NCBI GenBank assembly: GCA_964017235.1
Contig: OZ024933.1
Span: forward strand, 95,695,432 to 95,759,431
Source of the DNA: Sabellastarte sp. h YS-2021
Lineage: Eukaryota; Annelida; Polychaeta; Sabellida; Sabellidae
Length of the DNA: 64,000 bases
Reading direction: 5' to 3'
The translations under genes were made by a program, and so were the position numbers. This document shows, one piece after another, positions 12,052 to 22,597 of this stretch. Under the pieces are notes generated by a model. That model was given only the letters and a program-made list of their open reading frames with translations. It made no database searches and was not told the origin of the DNA. Numbering within the stretch: position 1 is the stretch's first letter; every line of letters begins with the position of its first letter.

Positions 12052-12280
12052 ATTTATTTGGGGGGTTCTACATCACTTTCAAAATTGTACAGGTCATATC
12101 ATGATGGTAGTTTTGAGGGCAGCTAGAGGAAACCACTACATACAGTTGGTTAAGGTTCTGTACTGTAAACTGCCGACCATCGGTAAGCCACTATCAACTT
12201 TCCCACATAAGGTCTGGGATTTGAGCCATGGATCCAATAGGTGGGAGGGAAGTGTGTTACCACTGTAACACCATGGCCCT
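12052..12280 (-). mobile_element. tRNA-derived SINE (main family), minus strand
   Basis: The head on the minus strand is at the right end, with a degraded tRNA-like region. The left end is the tail, reading TTATTTGGGG on the plus strand. The body shares ACAGTTGGTTAAGGTTCTGT and CTGCCGACCATCGGTAA with the other copies. It is flanked by a 12-bp direct duplication GAGAGCCTCTCT (12040-12051 and 12281-12292), which demonstrates retroposition. Confidence 0.9.
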
Positions 12281-12351
12281 GAGAGCCTCTCTAAACTTGT
12301 GCTTAAAAAGTAATCTCTAGAAGCTTGTTTGAGAGAGATTTCTCGCTTAAA

Positions 12352-12590
12352 AACAAGCAGTATCTAATGGTACACAAATCCTTGCTGGAGATTTGGAACC
12401 AGATATTGTTAAAAGTTCTAAAAATATTTTGGATTCCAGATTTGGATAATCTTTGCCACAGTTAGAACCCATATTCTGTGAAAATATGACCCTGATCCAA
12501 TACATGTGTATTTGTTTTTTCGAGTTATGTGGAAGGACAAACAGGCGATGAAAATGCTATCGCCCAAAGAAAACTAAAGTCATATTTATC
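12352..12590 (+). repeat. interspersed repeat (AACAAGCAGTA family)
   Basis: Starts AACAAGCAGTATCTAATGG, then ACACAAATCCTTGC. The start matches 38242 (AACAAGCAGTACC) and, more weakly, 35036. The end matches 10310-10520 (GACCCTGATCCAATACATG). Confidence 0.65.
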
Positions 12591-12592
12591 CA

Positions 12593-13920
12593 CACCCTTC
12601 TAGAATTAAGTGTTACTTTTGCCTTTTTCTATGACACAGATGGAAAATTGATATTTTTAGTGCATTGGTTTGGGGCATTTCGAAGAAATTGCTGATATAG
12701 ACTTACTATTGATGTCATTAGTTTAGCACCCATTTTTCCGAAGCCTTCTCCCATGTGGATTGCACAGGTCACATGACTAGAGCTATGGCAACAGGCAGCC
12801 ATCCATATATACTATATATATTTTTAGATATAAAGTTAAAATAAATTTTGATAGTTTAGTCTCACTTTAAGAGTGTCCCCCAGTGACAAATCTAACGTAT
12901 TGTAGCAAATGTAACCTTTCTTAATCTAACCCTTTAATTTAAAACTGGTCATCTAGATGGATTTATGCTGGCGAATTTCTGAATTTCAATTAAGAAAGGA
13001 AAAAAAAAAGGATCATGAAGTCTTTCTACCAGATACGTTTAGAGTTCAGTGGGTACGTGTTCTAAAGGCCTTCTTTTTGATAGACTCACTCGTCATATGA
13101 CATACAAGAGATCAAAATCATTAACTCGCTTCTGATAACAACATCAATCTAACATGGGGACTAGGGCTGTCATACACACAAGAAGATTGCATTGACTATA
13201 TCTTGAGATATATGGTTTTTTCAGCAAGGAAAGGGAGCTCGAAACTTGAAGAAATGTATACACCATCTTATCACAATCATTAGGATAAAATAAAAATCTG
13301 ATAATGTGGTAGGGGTGGAGGGGTGAGAGCTGCTACAATTCACCCTGTATAAAAAGCCAGGGAAAATGAAGAAACACACGATCTGTTTCATGTGAAAATA
13401 TCACTCGTAATGACCTGCTTCAAACTACCACGATTCTTAAAGATGACTCAACATCAGTCTTGGAAAGTAATCGTCAGACTCATACAATAGAACAGTAAAT
13501 AAAACCTACATACAATTTATTTATATATAATTAAATCTTCGCTTGGACAAGATAATTGGCACTTTTTACAGGAAGATTAGTTGTTTCGGGAGAAGTGTGT
13601 ACAACATAGATTGTATCACTCAACTGATCCATTGTAATATCAAAAAAAAATCTAATAAGTTAAATACTGAGAAGATCTCAGGATTTCCCTAGATAGACAT
13701 AATCACTCACAAAGGTTTCTTCAAACATTGAATATACACTGATTTTTTTCAATGGGCATACACAATCAACATATTTTCACTCCAAACCTTCACGAATGGA
13801 AGGATTGCGAGATCAAAAAGATTTAAGATAAACTAGTTGGGTAATAAGTTGTTACAGCAGAATGGGAGTATTACAGCCGAAATTTGTCTCCTAAAACCAT
13901 ATTGTACATTGCTATTAGAA
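12593..13920. other. spacer, no gene seen
   Basis: AT-rich, short frames only. No recognised gene or repeat. Confidence 0.5.
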
Positions 13921-13940
13921 ATACAACAACTACTACTTTT

Positions 13941-14152
13941 ACTTCTACTACTGCTACGACTACTTTTTCTTATATCTACCTGACTACCTACTATTGCTAC
14001 TACTTTTTCATATATCTACCTGACTACCTACTATTGCTACTACTTCTTCTTATATCTATCTGACTTACTACTATTGCTACTACTTTTTCATATATCTAAA
14101 TGACTACCTACTATTGCTACTACTTTTTCTTATATCTACCTGACTACCTACC
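13941..14152. repeat. 40-bp minisatellite (about 5 copies)
   Basis: The unit TGACTACCTACTATTGCTAC plus TACTTTTTCATATATCTACC repeats exactly every 40 bp (13981, 14021, 14061, 14101, 14141), with a partial copy before it and a CTA/CTG-rich lead-in from 13928. Confidence 0.9.
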
Positions 14153-14331
14153 AGCACAACCAATACCCAAACTGGAATTACTAATAAATACTGCTGTGAC
14201 TACTACACCTACTGGTGCTACTGCTAATCGACTTACACCGTCTCAATTAGCACTTGACTTCAGAATTGCAATATTGGTTTAATAATTCCTCCGCAGTGAT
14301 TCTCCTAGCTATTTGGAACCATTCTGGTCCC

Positions 14332-14690
14332 TGATTAGCTACTCAGGCGTAGTCTCCCTGATCGTCAATACTTAACAGTTCCTCCTTTCCACTCCTCACT
14401 CTACAAATCAGTCAAACACTTTGGCCATAGTTTTGCCTTTGATGTTCCTAAGATTAGGAATGAACTTTCTGCCAATGTACGCAGTGCAACATCTATTACA
14501 TCCTTCAAGAGAAAGCTCAAAATTTGCCTTTTTGCAAAAGCCTATTCACCATAGCCTTCACTCCTGAGTTTTCTTTGGTATGACCTGGCTAAATTATTGG
14601 TCTTGTGATTTTTCACCTTGTTTTTGTTCAGCTGCGCCTTAGAGTCTTTCATCTGATGAAGATTAAGCGCTATAAAAGTCCACATTAGAT
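14332..14690 (+). pseudogene. 3' end of a LINE reverse-transcriptase ORF plus 3' tail
   Basis: The frame from about 14345 to the TAG near 14552 reads SLPDRQYLTVPPF then HFGHSFAFDVPKIRNELS and ITSFKRKLKICLF, ending KAYSP. This is the conserved C-terminus of CR1/L2-like LINE reverse transcriptases (a W/I-R-N-x-L block, then a SFK-x-LK-x-LF block). The untranslated tail carries GCGCCTTAGAGTC and GATTAAGCGCTATAAAAGTCC. It is 5' truncated. A related fragment lies on the minus strand at 52316-52640. Confidence 0.8.
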
Positions 14691-15556
14691 TAAATTTGTA
14701 CTACTACATTGCTGCAAATAATACCAGTGACAAAAAGTCTTGAATAACTCTGAGGTTGTCTTTGTGTATAAAACTTATTTCTCCTACAAACACTTCTGTC
14801 CTGATTGATTTATAAATACTTTAAACCTCACATCCTTATTACTTAATACTTGCATATCTTGATTGCCTTAATTTGTAAGTCATTTCATGTATGGGGTTAT
14901 TAACTGTAAGTTGTGTGTTTAACTTCATAAATATCACTTCAAAGAAAACCGACGACCAATGGGAATGCTATTAAATTTTCTACGTTTCAGAAAAAACTCT
15001 AACACTTACACTTAAAATATATAATCATATTTTCTGAAAGATAAAGAAACATAGTTACTTTAAATGTTCTTTTTTTACCCAGATTGCGTAAACTTACCCA
15101 TTTTAATGAAAAGTGTGGCGTCATAGTGCACATGTACAACTGTTATTTTCCGTATTTTCAGTTTAAGTTAATCTTAATCTTCGTGTTTAGCTGTTGATCC
15201 TTGGACGAATTTATTTTGCAATTAAAAGTGTGTGATCAACATTCTATTGTCCTTATAATGAAAAGAATGTCTAAAGCTGGGGGGATTATACATTATGAGG
15301 TGGCCCCCAAACCCAAAACATTTAGTACTATAGCCGATGAAGACGGGGTTTTTTTTTTGGCTTATTTGAGTCTCAGTTCCTGTTTGTTAAATTACATACC
15401 TGGTTCATAAATTTGGTGAAACTTACAAAGTAGGATAAAAGAAAATGTTTCTAAACTGTCTTAATAAAAATTTATAAAATGACTTGCTTTGAAAGATTGC
15501 TCTCGCCTGGTTTAGAATCAACTAGAAATTAGATTAAACACAATAAAAGTATAATT
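14691..15556. other. spacer, no gene seen
   Basis: AT-rich. A 69-residue frame at 15201-15410 has no recognisable features. Confidence 0.5.
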
Positions 15557-15558
15557 TA

Positions 15559-17088
15559 TGGAAGAGTAGAAGGGACAACATGACAATTTTTTATCTCAAT
15601 TTATCGAGTTAGTAAGTCGATAAATCGACTTAACTATCTCGATTTATTGAGATACTAACTTAATAAATCAACTTAGTTATCTTGATTTATCGAGTTAGTA
15701 TCTCAATAAATCGAGTTAGTTATCTTGATTTGTCGACTTACTAACTCGATAAATCGACTTAGCTATCTCGATTTATCGAGTTAGTATATCGATAAATCGA
15801 GTTAGTTATCTTGATTTATCGACTTACTAACTCGATAAATCGACTTAGACATCTTGATTTATCGACTTAGTAACTCAATAAATTGACTTAGGTATTTCAA
15901 TGTTACATAGATGTTTCACCTTGAATTGCTAGTGAACAGAAGCCATGACTTGGACCTGCAATATAATTTAAGAGAACCTTTATAGCATCTAATCTAATCT
16001 CTGCCTTTTTAAATGTAATCTACCCTGTTGCTTATTATCACTTAAGAAGTAAACTAATATGAATAAGTGTCTAAACAAGTGTCTTTTGACATTGGTTAAA
16101 GGAATTCATAACAACATCCATATTTCTATGATAGAGTCTATGTGTCAGTCACACTTTGTCATATTTTTGAAACAGACAAAACATGATCATAGAAATTATT
16201 CACCATTATTTGCAAATCAGGGGAACAAGGTTACAATTAAAGGATGCTAACTTGATGCAGACATACCCAATGTACTTTTCATAAATAAATACTAGCTCTA
16301 GAGTCTGTCATGTGATGGAGATTAAGCACCATAAAAGTATTCTTATTGCATCACTTTTTCTTGCTTTTTTTCTACTTTGGGTAGAGTTTGCAGGTGTCAA
16401 GTTTTAAGTTGCCCATATTGCTGAGAGCTGATTTGTCAAAGGGCCAATTTGTCCAGTCCCCTATTTATGCATTCTTATAATGCCCTGTATCTCCTCTGGG
16501 ATCTGAAAACTTATGGTAACAGGTGGCCTGAATCTTTTGGTGGGTTCACATTTGACCTTGGTCCCCTCCTTCAAGCCCTATTATGGTCCTTGATATATAA
16601 TGCCTATGGCACCTTAAAATTGTTATTAGAGGTTTTTGATGTGAAAACATATATCAAACCACATTGCATAAATATCTTAATGGGGTATATTTGACCTTGG
16701 AGACTACTTTCAAGGTCTAATGTGGTCTTGAATACTTTGAATGCCCTGTACCTCCTTTATAATTGGTCCTTGAGTTAAGTCGATTTATCGAGTTATTAAG
16801 TCGATAAATCGAGATAGCTAAGTCGATTTATTGAGATACTAACTCGATAAATCCAGATAACTAAGTCGATTTATCGAGTTAGTAAGCCGATAAATCCAGA
16901 TAACTAAGTCGATTTATCGAGTTAGTAAGTCGATAAATCAAGATAGCTAAGTCGAAAAAGCGATATAGCTAAGTCGATTTATTGAGTTAGTATCTCGATA
17001 AATTGAGATAGCTATCTCGATTTATCAACTTACTCAGTCGATAAATTGAGATAAAAAAATTTGTCATGTTGGCCCTTCTACTCTTCCG
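15559..17088. mobile_element. 1.53-kb foldback-type element with minisatellite-built terminal inverted repeats
   Basis: The left end YGGAAGAGTAGAAGGG (15559 on) is mirrored by CCCTTCTACTCTTCCG (to 17088), and both are flanked by TA (15557-15558 and 17089-17090). Each terminal inverted repeat runs through ACAACATGACAA-type sequence into a 250-300-bp array of alternating TCGATTTATCGA and TCGATAAATCGA boxes, spaced so that about 43 bp makes a full unit (15595-15895 and 16779-17055). The central 0.9 kb (15900-16775) has no recognisable transposase. It is probably non-autonomous; the TA target suggests a mariner-like mobiliser, which is inference. Confidence 0.85.
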
Positions 17089-17235
17089 TAATAATCAGAT
17101 ATGATTAGAAGGTAGTTTCATTTATAAATCAGATGAGGAATTACATTCCACTATATTATAACAAAAGTGATGAAATGACATCCTCCCTTGGTCAGAAAAA
17201 AACTGACCTATTTCAACTTTCTCCAACAACAGTTT

Positions 17236-17632
17236 TGTCACCTTTGCCAAGGAGGTTATGTTCTAGCTGTATTCGTTTGTCTGTCTGTTTGTTTTTTGTG
17301 ATTACTCCCAATGTAGTGAACATATCTTTACTGAATTTTTTATGTGAGCAGGACCGTTGCCGAATGAAGAAGTGATAAAAAATTTGGCACAGGTAGAGAT
17401 CATACCAAATAAAACCCTCATTTTTCGAATTTAAGGTGGCCTTAACACTGGTGGCGGTGGCATTGACACCTCTAAAATTTAATCAATTCTTACTTAAGCA
17501 CATATGGACACTCTCTGAAAACTTAAAGAAAATCCATGCATAACTTTTTGAGTAATGCTGTTCACTAACAAACAAACAGACACACACGCAGACCCCAATG
17601 ATTACATAACCTTCTTTGGTGAGGTAAATGTC
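17236..17632. repeat. interspersed repeat with CCAAGGAGGTTATGT ends
   Basis: Begins TTGCCAAGGAGGTTATGTT and ends ACATAACCTTCTTTGGTGAGG, an inverted terminal motif. It is shared with the copies at 40956-41570, 49933-50201 and 56629-57021, whose ends read CCTCCGCCAAGG / CCTTGGCGGAGG. TTTGTCTGTCTGTTTG lies just inside the left end. It carries no coding capacity. Confidence 0.7.
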
Positions 17633-17745
17633 CCGAATCTTCAAAAGGTCCCAATTTCATTATGTTTTCATCACTAACTTTCTTGTTGGCATTACTCTGA
17701 AAGTAATGACTGGATATTCATGTGGAAATGACCAATGACAAGTGA

Positions 17746-17968
17746 ATAGGCAACACCCCTTTTAGGTTGCGATTCAGTCGTATTAGACCGTTTCACACAA
17801 TAAATTCACCCATATATCCTGGTCAGCCAATGGGGTTGTTTCTTTCTTGTAAGCCAATCAGAGTTCTGCTTTCTCCAATGTGCTTCTGTATCCGGTGTTT
17901 CAATCATTTGTGATCTAGAGTTTAATGAAACAAGACGTTTTATTTTATTTTACTGACTTTTTATTGTG
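17746..17968 (+). repeat. Ngaro split direct repeat A1
   Basis: Left copy of the A repeat. It matches 21307-21535 over about 200 bp, with scattered substitutions and an indel near CTGCTTTCTCCAATG. Confidence 0.9.
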
Positions 17969-17976
17969 GATATATT

Positions 17977-18735
17977 ATGGCTATGCATGTGGCCTCTGAA
18001 GTTCTACCCAAGCCTGTTGTGGCTTATTGCAAGAAATGTACAGTAGAACATGAGAAACCAGTAGGTACAAAGTGTGAACAGAATAAAAATGTTAGTGTGA
18101 TGTCTTTGTGCCGGCTACAGAACACAGTATTGTTAGTGAACCAATGCCAGCACCAACCATGGATATCTTGCGTTCCAACCCCCTAATTCAACAAATAGTG
18201 GAGGAAAGTTTGGCTGTGTTAGAAGCGAAGATGAAACTTGAGATTCAGGGAGGTATGCATCAATTTGTAATTGGATTTGCGGAGAAAGTTATGGACACGC
18301 AACATGCTCCGACTATGAAGAATATGCTATTAGAACTGGTGGAAACTGTTAAGCTTGCTGAGAAAATCTCTTGGCCCATTGCCAGGGGTGCGTTCACTGC
18401 TTCAATGCTGAAAATAGAAGACGAAAGTATTTCCTGGAATGATACGCATGTTCTTGCAGACCATTGTCTAACATATTCTCAATCTGCAGTGTCTGCAGGT
18501 TCTACTACTATGTCTCCATGTCCATCTTCAGCCACCCCTGGCAATGGGTCAATTAAGAAGATTTGTATGCAAGTGGTACAACGAGGGGACTTGCCCACAT
18601 TCTGCTGACCATCTAGATACCACAGGGACAACTTTATTTAGACACGTGTTTTTATATTGCTTTAAAACGCTTAAGAGGAACAATGCACATGTTGAAGCAG
18701 ACTGCCTCAACAAGAAGAAATCTATGACCAACTAG
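17977..18735 (+). pseudogene. Ngaro gag-like ORF1 remnant
   Basis: Three overlapping frames. The first (ATG 17977) starts with a Cys/His cluster, YCKKCTVEHEKPVGTKC. The frame then shifts to 18108-18608, a helical segment (IVEESLAVLEAKMKLEIQGG). It shifts again to 18544-18735, which encodes a second Cys/His cluster: CKWYNEGTCPHSADH, then RHVFLYC and, 21 residues later, a final Cys (EADCLNKK). Cys/His-rich C-termini of this kind are characteristic of DIRS/Ngaro ORF1 proteins, which are thought to bind the RNA template. At least two frameshifts, so not expressed as one protein. It follows A1 directly, as expected for ORF1. Confidence 0.75.
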
Positions 18736-18865
18736 GACAGAGTAGGCTGTGACTGTATTTTTGATAAATATTTGAATAGTAAAATTAATTTCATTTGCAA
18801 AGAACACATATTTGACTCTAAAAATGGTGTTGGGTGTTTGATGGGGTCCTCCACACAGTTTAAAC

Positions 18866-20560
18866 ATGTTCAGTGTTCTACTTGCCACTTTCAGCCGTTT
18901 AACTCACTTGCATAGATGTGGTCCTTATAATAATATTAGGGATTATTTGGTATATAGTTACACTGGCTTTCCTTTGTATTTTCTTTACAATGTTAGTCTG
19001 TATGATTTTGATATTCAACTCTCATGTGAGAGTCTTATTCAACAAGAACGTGATGTGACTGGGTGTATTAACAATCAACAGCCAGTAGTTACTGAGAACT
19101 GTGATATAGCTGAGAATGTGTGAATAAAGAAAAAAATGTTAATTCAGAAAGCATGTACATTAATAAACAATTATGTTTTGATCACACTTTAGGCTTTGTG
19201 ACACAGCCCTCTTCTATTTTTATTGTGTCTCATAGCTTACCTTTAGATATGCAAGATTCTCAAGCTTACCTGTCTTTGATATCTGATGTATTGTCATCTA
19301 ATCTTCCCAACTATCGTTCCATTCATGTGCCTTTGCCTTCTGCCTTCAGTTGGGATTACCTACAAGAGCATATAGAGTCATATCATGATGGCAGGTTATT
19401 GGATTATTTAAAATTTGGCTTCCCATTGGGACTTAAGGATCATCACTTAGTTACAAGTAATGCTAAGGAGAACCACCACTCTTCCTTACCACATGCAGCT
19501 GACATTGATGCTTTCTTTCAGAAAGAGTTGAAAAAAATGCTTAGTTTAGACCTTTTGATGAGGAACCTCATCCTGCCTTCACTTGGTCACCATTGATGAC
19601 ACATCCTAAAGGTGCAGGCAGAAGAGTTATCTTGGATCTGTCTTATGAAGAACAGTCTGTAAATGTCCACACGGCTGGGGGGGGTGTCTATGAAATAGAG
19701 GGACAAGTTTTATGTGGACAAATTCTTGGCATTTGGGGCAGTGCATGGCACTGGCCTTTTTCAGCATATAACAGATTTTATTAGATATATACTAACCAAA
19801 CAGGGATTCGTTGTTTTCAACTATATTGATGATATTTATGTGTGTTGCCATGTGGACCAAGCATCTTACATTTTTAAAGCTTTAACTCAGTTCATATCTG
19901 CAGTTGGACTCCCCATTAACCCTGACAAAGTGTTTCCACCTACTACCGTCTTGTCGGTTATGGGAATTGTGATTGATGTTAATCAAGGCATGTTTAGCAT
20001 AGAAGAGAAAAGTTACACGAGATTCATACTCTATGTCTCCAAGCTTTTCTGCGAGATCATATGACGAAAAGAGAATTTCAGTCCCTCTTAGGAAAACTGC
20101 TTTATATAGCAAGATGCGTGAGGGCTTCTAGAATTTTTCTCAATAGGTTACTTATGACTTTGCGAGAACAGTGTTCTAAATCACGGATCTTGTTGGACGC
20201 AGGTACTCTTGAGAGTTTATCTTGGTTTGTAAGCTTTATGAAAGAATTCAATGGTGTTGTACGTTTTAACAAATTTGCGGTTCAACACCACATTTATGTT
20301 GATGCTAGCCTTCAAAGATTGGGAGGTGTTTGGGGATCTTGTGTGTACTCAACTCTCATCCCTACAGATGTCATAGGTCAAATATCCATTACCCAATATG
20401 GCTATCCGCATATGGGCCAGTGAGTTGACTGATAAGGTGGTTTGTGTGCATTGTGATAATGAGAGTGCAGTCACAGTCTCGAATACTGGAAGAACTAAAG
20501 ATCCATTCTTAGATTTGTGCCTCAGACATTTTGTCAATGTTGTGTGCAGCTTGTAATATA
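18866..20560 (+). pseudogene. Ngaro reverse transcriptase / RNase H remnant
   Basis: Fragments in several frames read in order. 19120-19596 holds the upstream region (IHVPLPSAFSWDYLQEHIES, LKFGFPLGL). About 19593-19670 holds the RT block HPKGAGRRVILDLSYE. 19714-20041 holds the catalytic YIDDI motif and the downstream GLPINPDKV. 20061-20423 holds the thumb (FQSLLGKLLYIARCVRASR) and the RNase H start (HIYVDASLQRLGGVWG). About 20430-20500 continues in another frame with VCVHCDNESAVTVSNTGRTK. This order is diagnostic of DIRS-order elements. At least four frame changes and internal stops show decay. Confidence 0.88.
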
Positions 20561-20620
20561 GATTTGAGGGTATAACACATAAGGTGTTCTCTTTTAGAGT
20601 AATCAATAACTAACCCTCAT

Positions 20621-21088
20621 TTGCTACTCTCTGATATTAGGTTTGAATATCCCGGAGTTCATGTGAGAGTTCAATGGGTAAAATATATCCAAGCACCAGA
20701 AAAGCAACATTGGGTCAAACTTTCTACCATGAGGGATACTCTGATGTGTCCTGTTCAGACATTAGCTGCTTTGCTTGCAAAATTGCATTTGAAACCTTCT
20801 GAGACATTATTCTTATTAGATGACTATCACCTTTTGACTCAGTCTCATTTGAGATCTCATTTAGCCACCTTTTTGCGGACTATGGGGATGCCTTTGGAAG
20901 GACATGGGTTTTACACATTTCGTAGATCAGCAGCCACCATTGCCTATGATGCCAATGCATCTCTTACTGCGATTAAAACACATGGTTTGTGGCATAGTGA
21001 TGCAATTTGGTCATACATTTCTGACAATACTACACAGGCTCTTCAGGTCCCTCTTACATTTCAACGCCTTGTTAATAACCTACTATAA
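20621..21088 (+). pseudogene. Ngaro tyrosine recombinase, C-terminal half only
   Basis: 155 residues from DIRFEYPGVHVRVQW to the stop at 21088. It includes MCPVQTLAALLAKL, the catalytic core FYTFRRSAATIAYDA and the terminal HGLWHSDAIWSYI block with the expected nucleophilic Tyr. Family members usually have about 300-350 residues, so the N-terminal half has been lost, probably by a deletion near 20590-20620. In related elements the residue three before the catalytic Arg is His (H-x-F-R-R); here it is Tyr, which should inactivate the enzyme. That comparison rests on remembered family motifs. Confidence 0.85.
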
Positions 21089-21104
21089 ATGTTGTTGGGG
21101 TTTG

Positions 21105-21305
21105 GGCTATTCTCATTTGTAGTTTTAATCTCATTTGTGAGATCTTGTGGGTATTTTAAGTTATAAATCTTGTTTGTGAGATTTCACGTGCAAAATAATG
21201 TACGATCTTGTTTGAGATTTATGTATACATGATAACAACGTTGAAATTGATAAATGGTAGTGCCCAAATCTAATCTCATTTTTCATGCGTGTGAGAATAC
21301 GACTG
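21105..21305 (+). repeat. Ngaro split direct repeat B1
   Basis: GGCTATTCTCATTTGTAG to GAATACGACTG. It matches B2 at 21549-21748 almost end to end, and it abuts A2 with one base between. Confidence 0.9.
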
Positions 21306-21306
21306 T

Positions 21307-21535
21307 ATAGGCAACACCCCTTTGTGGTTGCGATTCAGTCGCATTAGACCATTCCAGGCAATAAACTCACCCATATATCCTGGTCAGCTAATGGGGTTGT
21401 TTCTTTCTTGTAAGCCAATCAGAGTTAGAAGTGCTTCTGTATCTTGTATTTCAACCATTTGTGATCTAGAGTTAAAGGAAACAAGATGTTTTATTTTATC
21501 CCTGCCCTATACCCACCCTTTTATTGTGTTTTAGA
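21307..21535 (+). repeat. Ngaro split direct repeat A2
   Basis: Internal-right copy of A, starting ATAGGCAACACCCCTTT as A1 does. It lies between B1 and B2. Confidence 0.9.
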
Positions 21536-21548
21536 TCTTATTGTTAGG

Positions 21549-21748
21549 GGCTATTCTCATTTGTAGTTTTAATCTCGTTTGTGAGATCTTGTTGGTATTT
21601 TAAGTTATAAATCTTGTTTGTGAGATTTCACGTGCAAAATAATGTACACCTCGTTTGAGATTTATGTATACATGATAACAACCTTGAAATTAATAAATGG
21701 TAGTGCCCAAATCTCATCTCATTTTTCATGCATGTGAGAATACGACTG
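21549..21748 (+). repeat. Ngaro split direct repeat B2 (right end)
   Basis: Terminal copy of B, ending GAATACGACTG at 21748. The Harbinger element begins only 54 bp further right. Confidence 0.9.
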
Positions 21749-21910
21749 AGGGGTTAAAAGAGATTTTACAACAAATAGCGATATTTGGATCACTAATGTG
21801 GGTGTTCCACCACACGACTAAGGCTCCCGATTAAGGGTTTTGGGGGGTCGGTTTGAAATATTTGCTTAGTCCCAGACCTTCTGTAAGGGTCGGTTGTGGT
21901 TGGTTGGGGC

Positions 21911-21946
21911 CGTGTGAAAAATCAAACATGTTTGATATTTCACACG
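21911..21946. promoter_or_regulatory. 36-bp palindrome, element 1
   Basis: CGTGTGAAAAATCAAACA followed by its reverse complement with one mismatch (18 + 18, centre 21928/21929). The core is ATCAAACATGTTTGAT, about 110 bp inside the Myb-side end. The same core recurs in elements 2 and 3 at similar depth. It may be a transposase- or Myb-protein-binding site or part of the promoter; function is inferred. Confidence 0.7.
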
Positions 21947-21959
21947 ACTACAACCGATT

Positions 21960-22345
21960 CATATTTCCCGCCCTCAACAAAATGTCCAGTCCCAGGCGTC
22001 CTCAGGCCTCCTCAGACCCAAATTTACACAGTCGTGTGTTGTCCCAGGCCGCCTGCGACCCTTAGTCTCAGACCTCCCTAGCTTAGTCCCAGGAGGCCGG
22101 TTGTTAATCCCAGACTCAAATATGATGCGTATGAATCTCATGCGTCTGAAAGTGGGTCGGTTGCATTAGTCCCCGGAAGCCTTAGACCGTCTGTGGTGTC
22201 CTGGGACCCAAAAATCAAGGTCTGGGACTAAGCCCCGACTAAGGGTAACCGACCCTAACCGATCCAAACCGGCCTCCCCAGGACGCCTGGGACCACACAT
22301 TTTCAGTCTGCGGCGGCCTGAGGACGCCCCAGGCGGCCTGGGACT
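21960..22345. repeat. left subterminal GC-rich motif array, element 1
   Basis: Many copies in both orientations of short words such as GTCCCAGGCGTCCTCAGGC, CTTAGTCCCAGGAGGCC, GGCGGCCTGAGGACGCC and GGTCTGGGACTAAGCC. The same words fill the right subterminal region at 26390-26650 and are absent elsewhere in the window. They are likely binding sites for the element's own DNA-binding proteins. Confidence 0.75.
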
Positions 22346-22416
22346 AACAACCGATTAAGAACCAACTGTTTTCCGTGCGTCGGAAATTAAAACGAGGCAA
22401 TGAGGGGGTCTGGGAC

Positions 22417-22423
22417 TATATAA
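22417..22423 (+). promoter_or_regulatory. TATA box of the element 1 Myb/SANT gene
   Basis: TATATAA preceded by TCTGGGAC, 175 bp upstream of the ATG at 22598. Element 2 has TCTGGG-TATAAAA at the equivalent place, and the transposase promoter of this element has TCTGGG-TATATATA. Confidence 0.65.
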
Positions 22424-22597
22424 GCGACCGCGCACACTTTGTCGTTCTTACTGACTGTTTGGCTACTGAGAGATGTGTGTCACTGATTTGTAGGGGTTTT
22501 CAGTTTTTATTTTACATTTTATATACTTGAGCTTAGGGCAAATTTCACAGTTAGGAGACACATTTTACTATTTTTTTATTATTTTGTCGACTGGATT

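Larger units (their letters stand above)
17746..21748 (+). mobile_element. Ngaro-type (DIRS-order) retrotransposon with split direct repeats
   Basis: The ends are A1 (17746 to about 17968) on the left and B1 (21105-21305), A2 (21307 to about 21535) and B2 (21549-21748) on the right. A1 and A2 share ATAGGCAACACCCCTTT, CACCCATATATCCTGGTCAG and ATTTGTGATCTAGAGTT. B1 and B2 share GGCTATTCTCATTTGTAG and end GAATACGACTG. A1-ORFs-B1-A2-B2 is the split-direct-repeat plan of Ngaro/PAT-like tyrosine-recombinase retrotransposons. Inside are gag-like, RT/RNase H and tyrosine recombinase remnants, all on the plus strand. Frameshifts, stops and a shortened recombinase make it non-functional. Confidence 0.93.
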
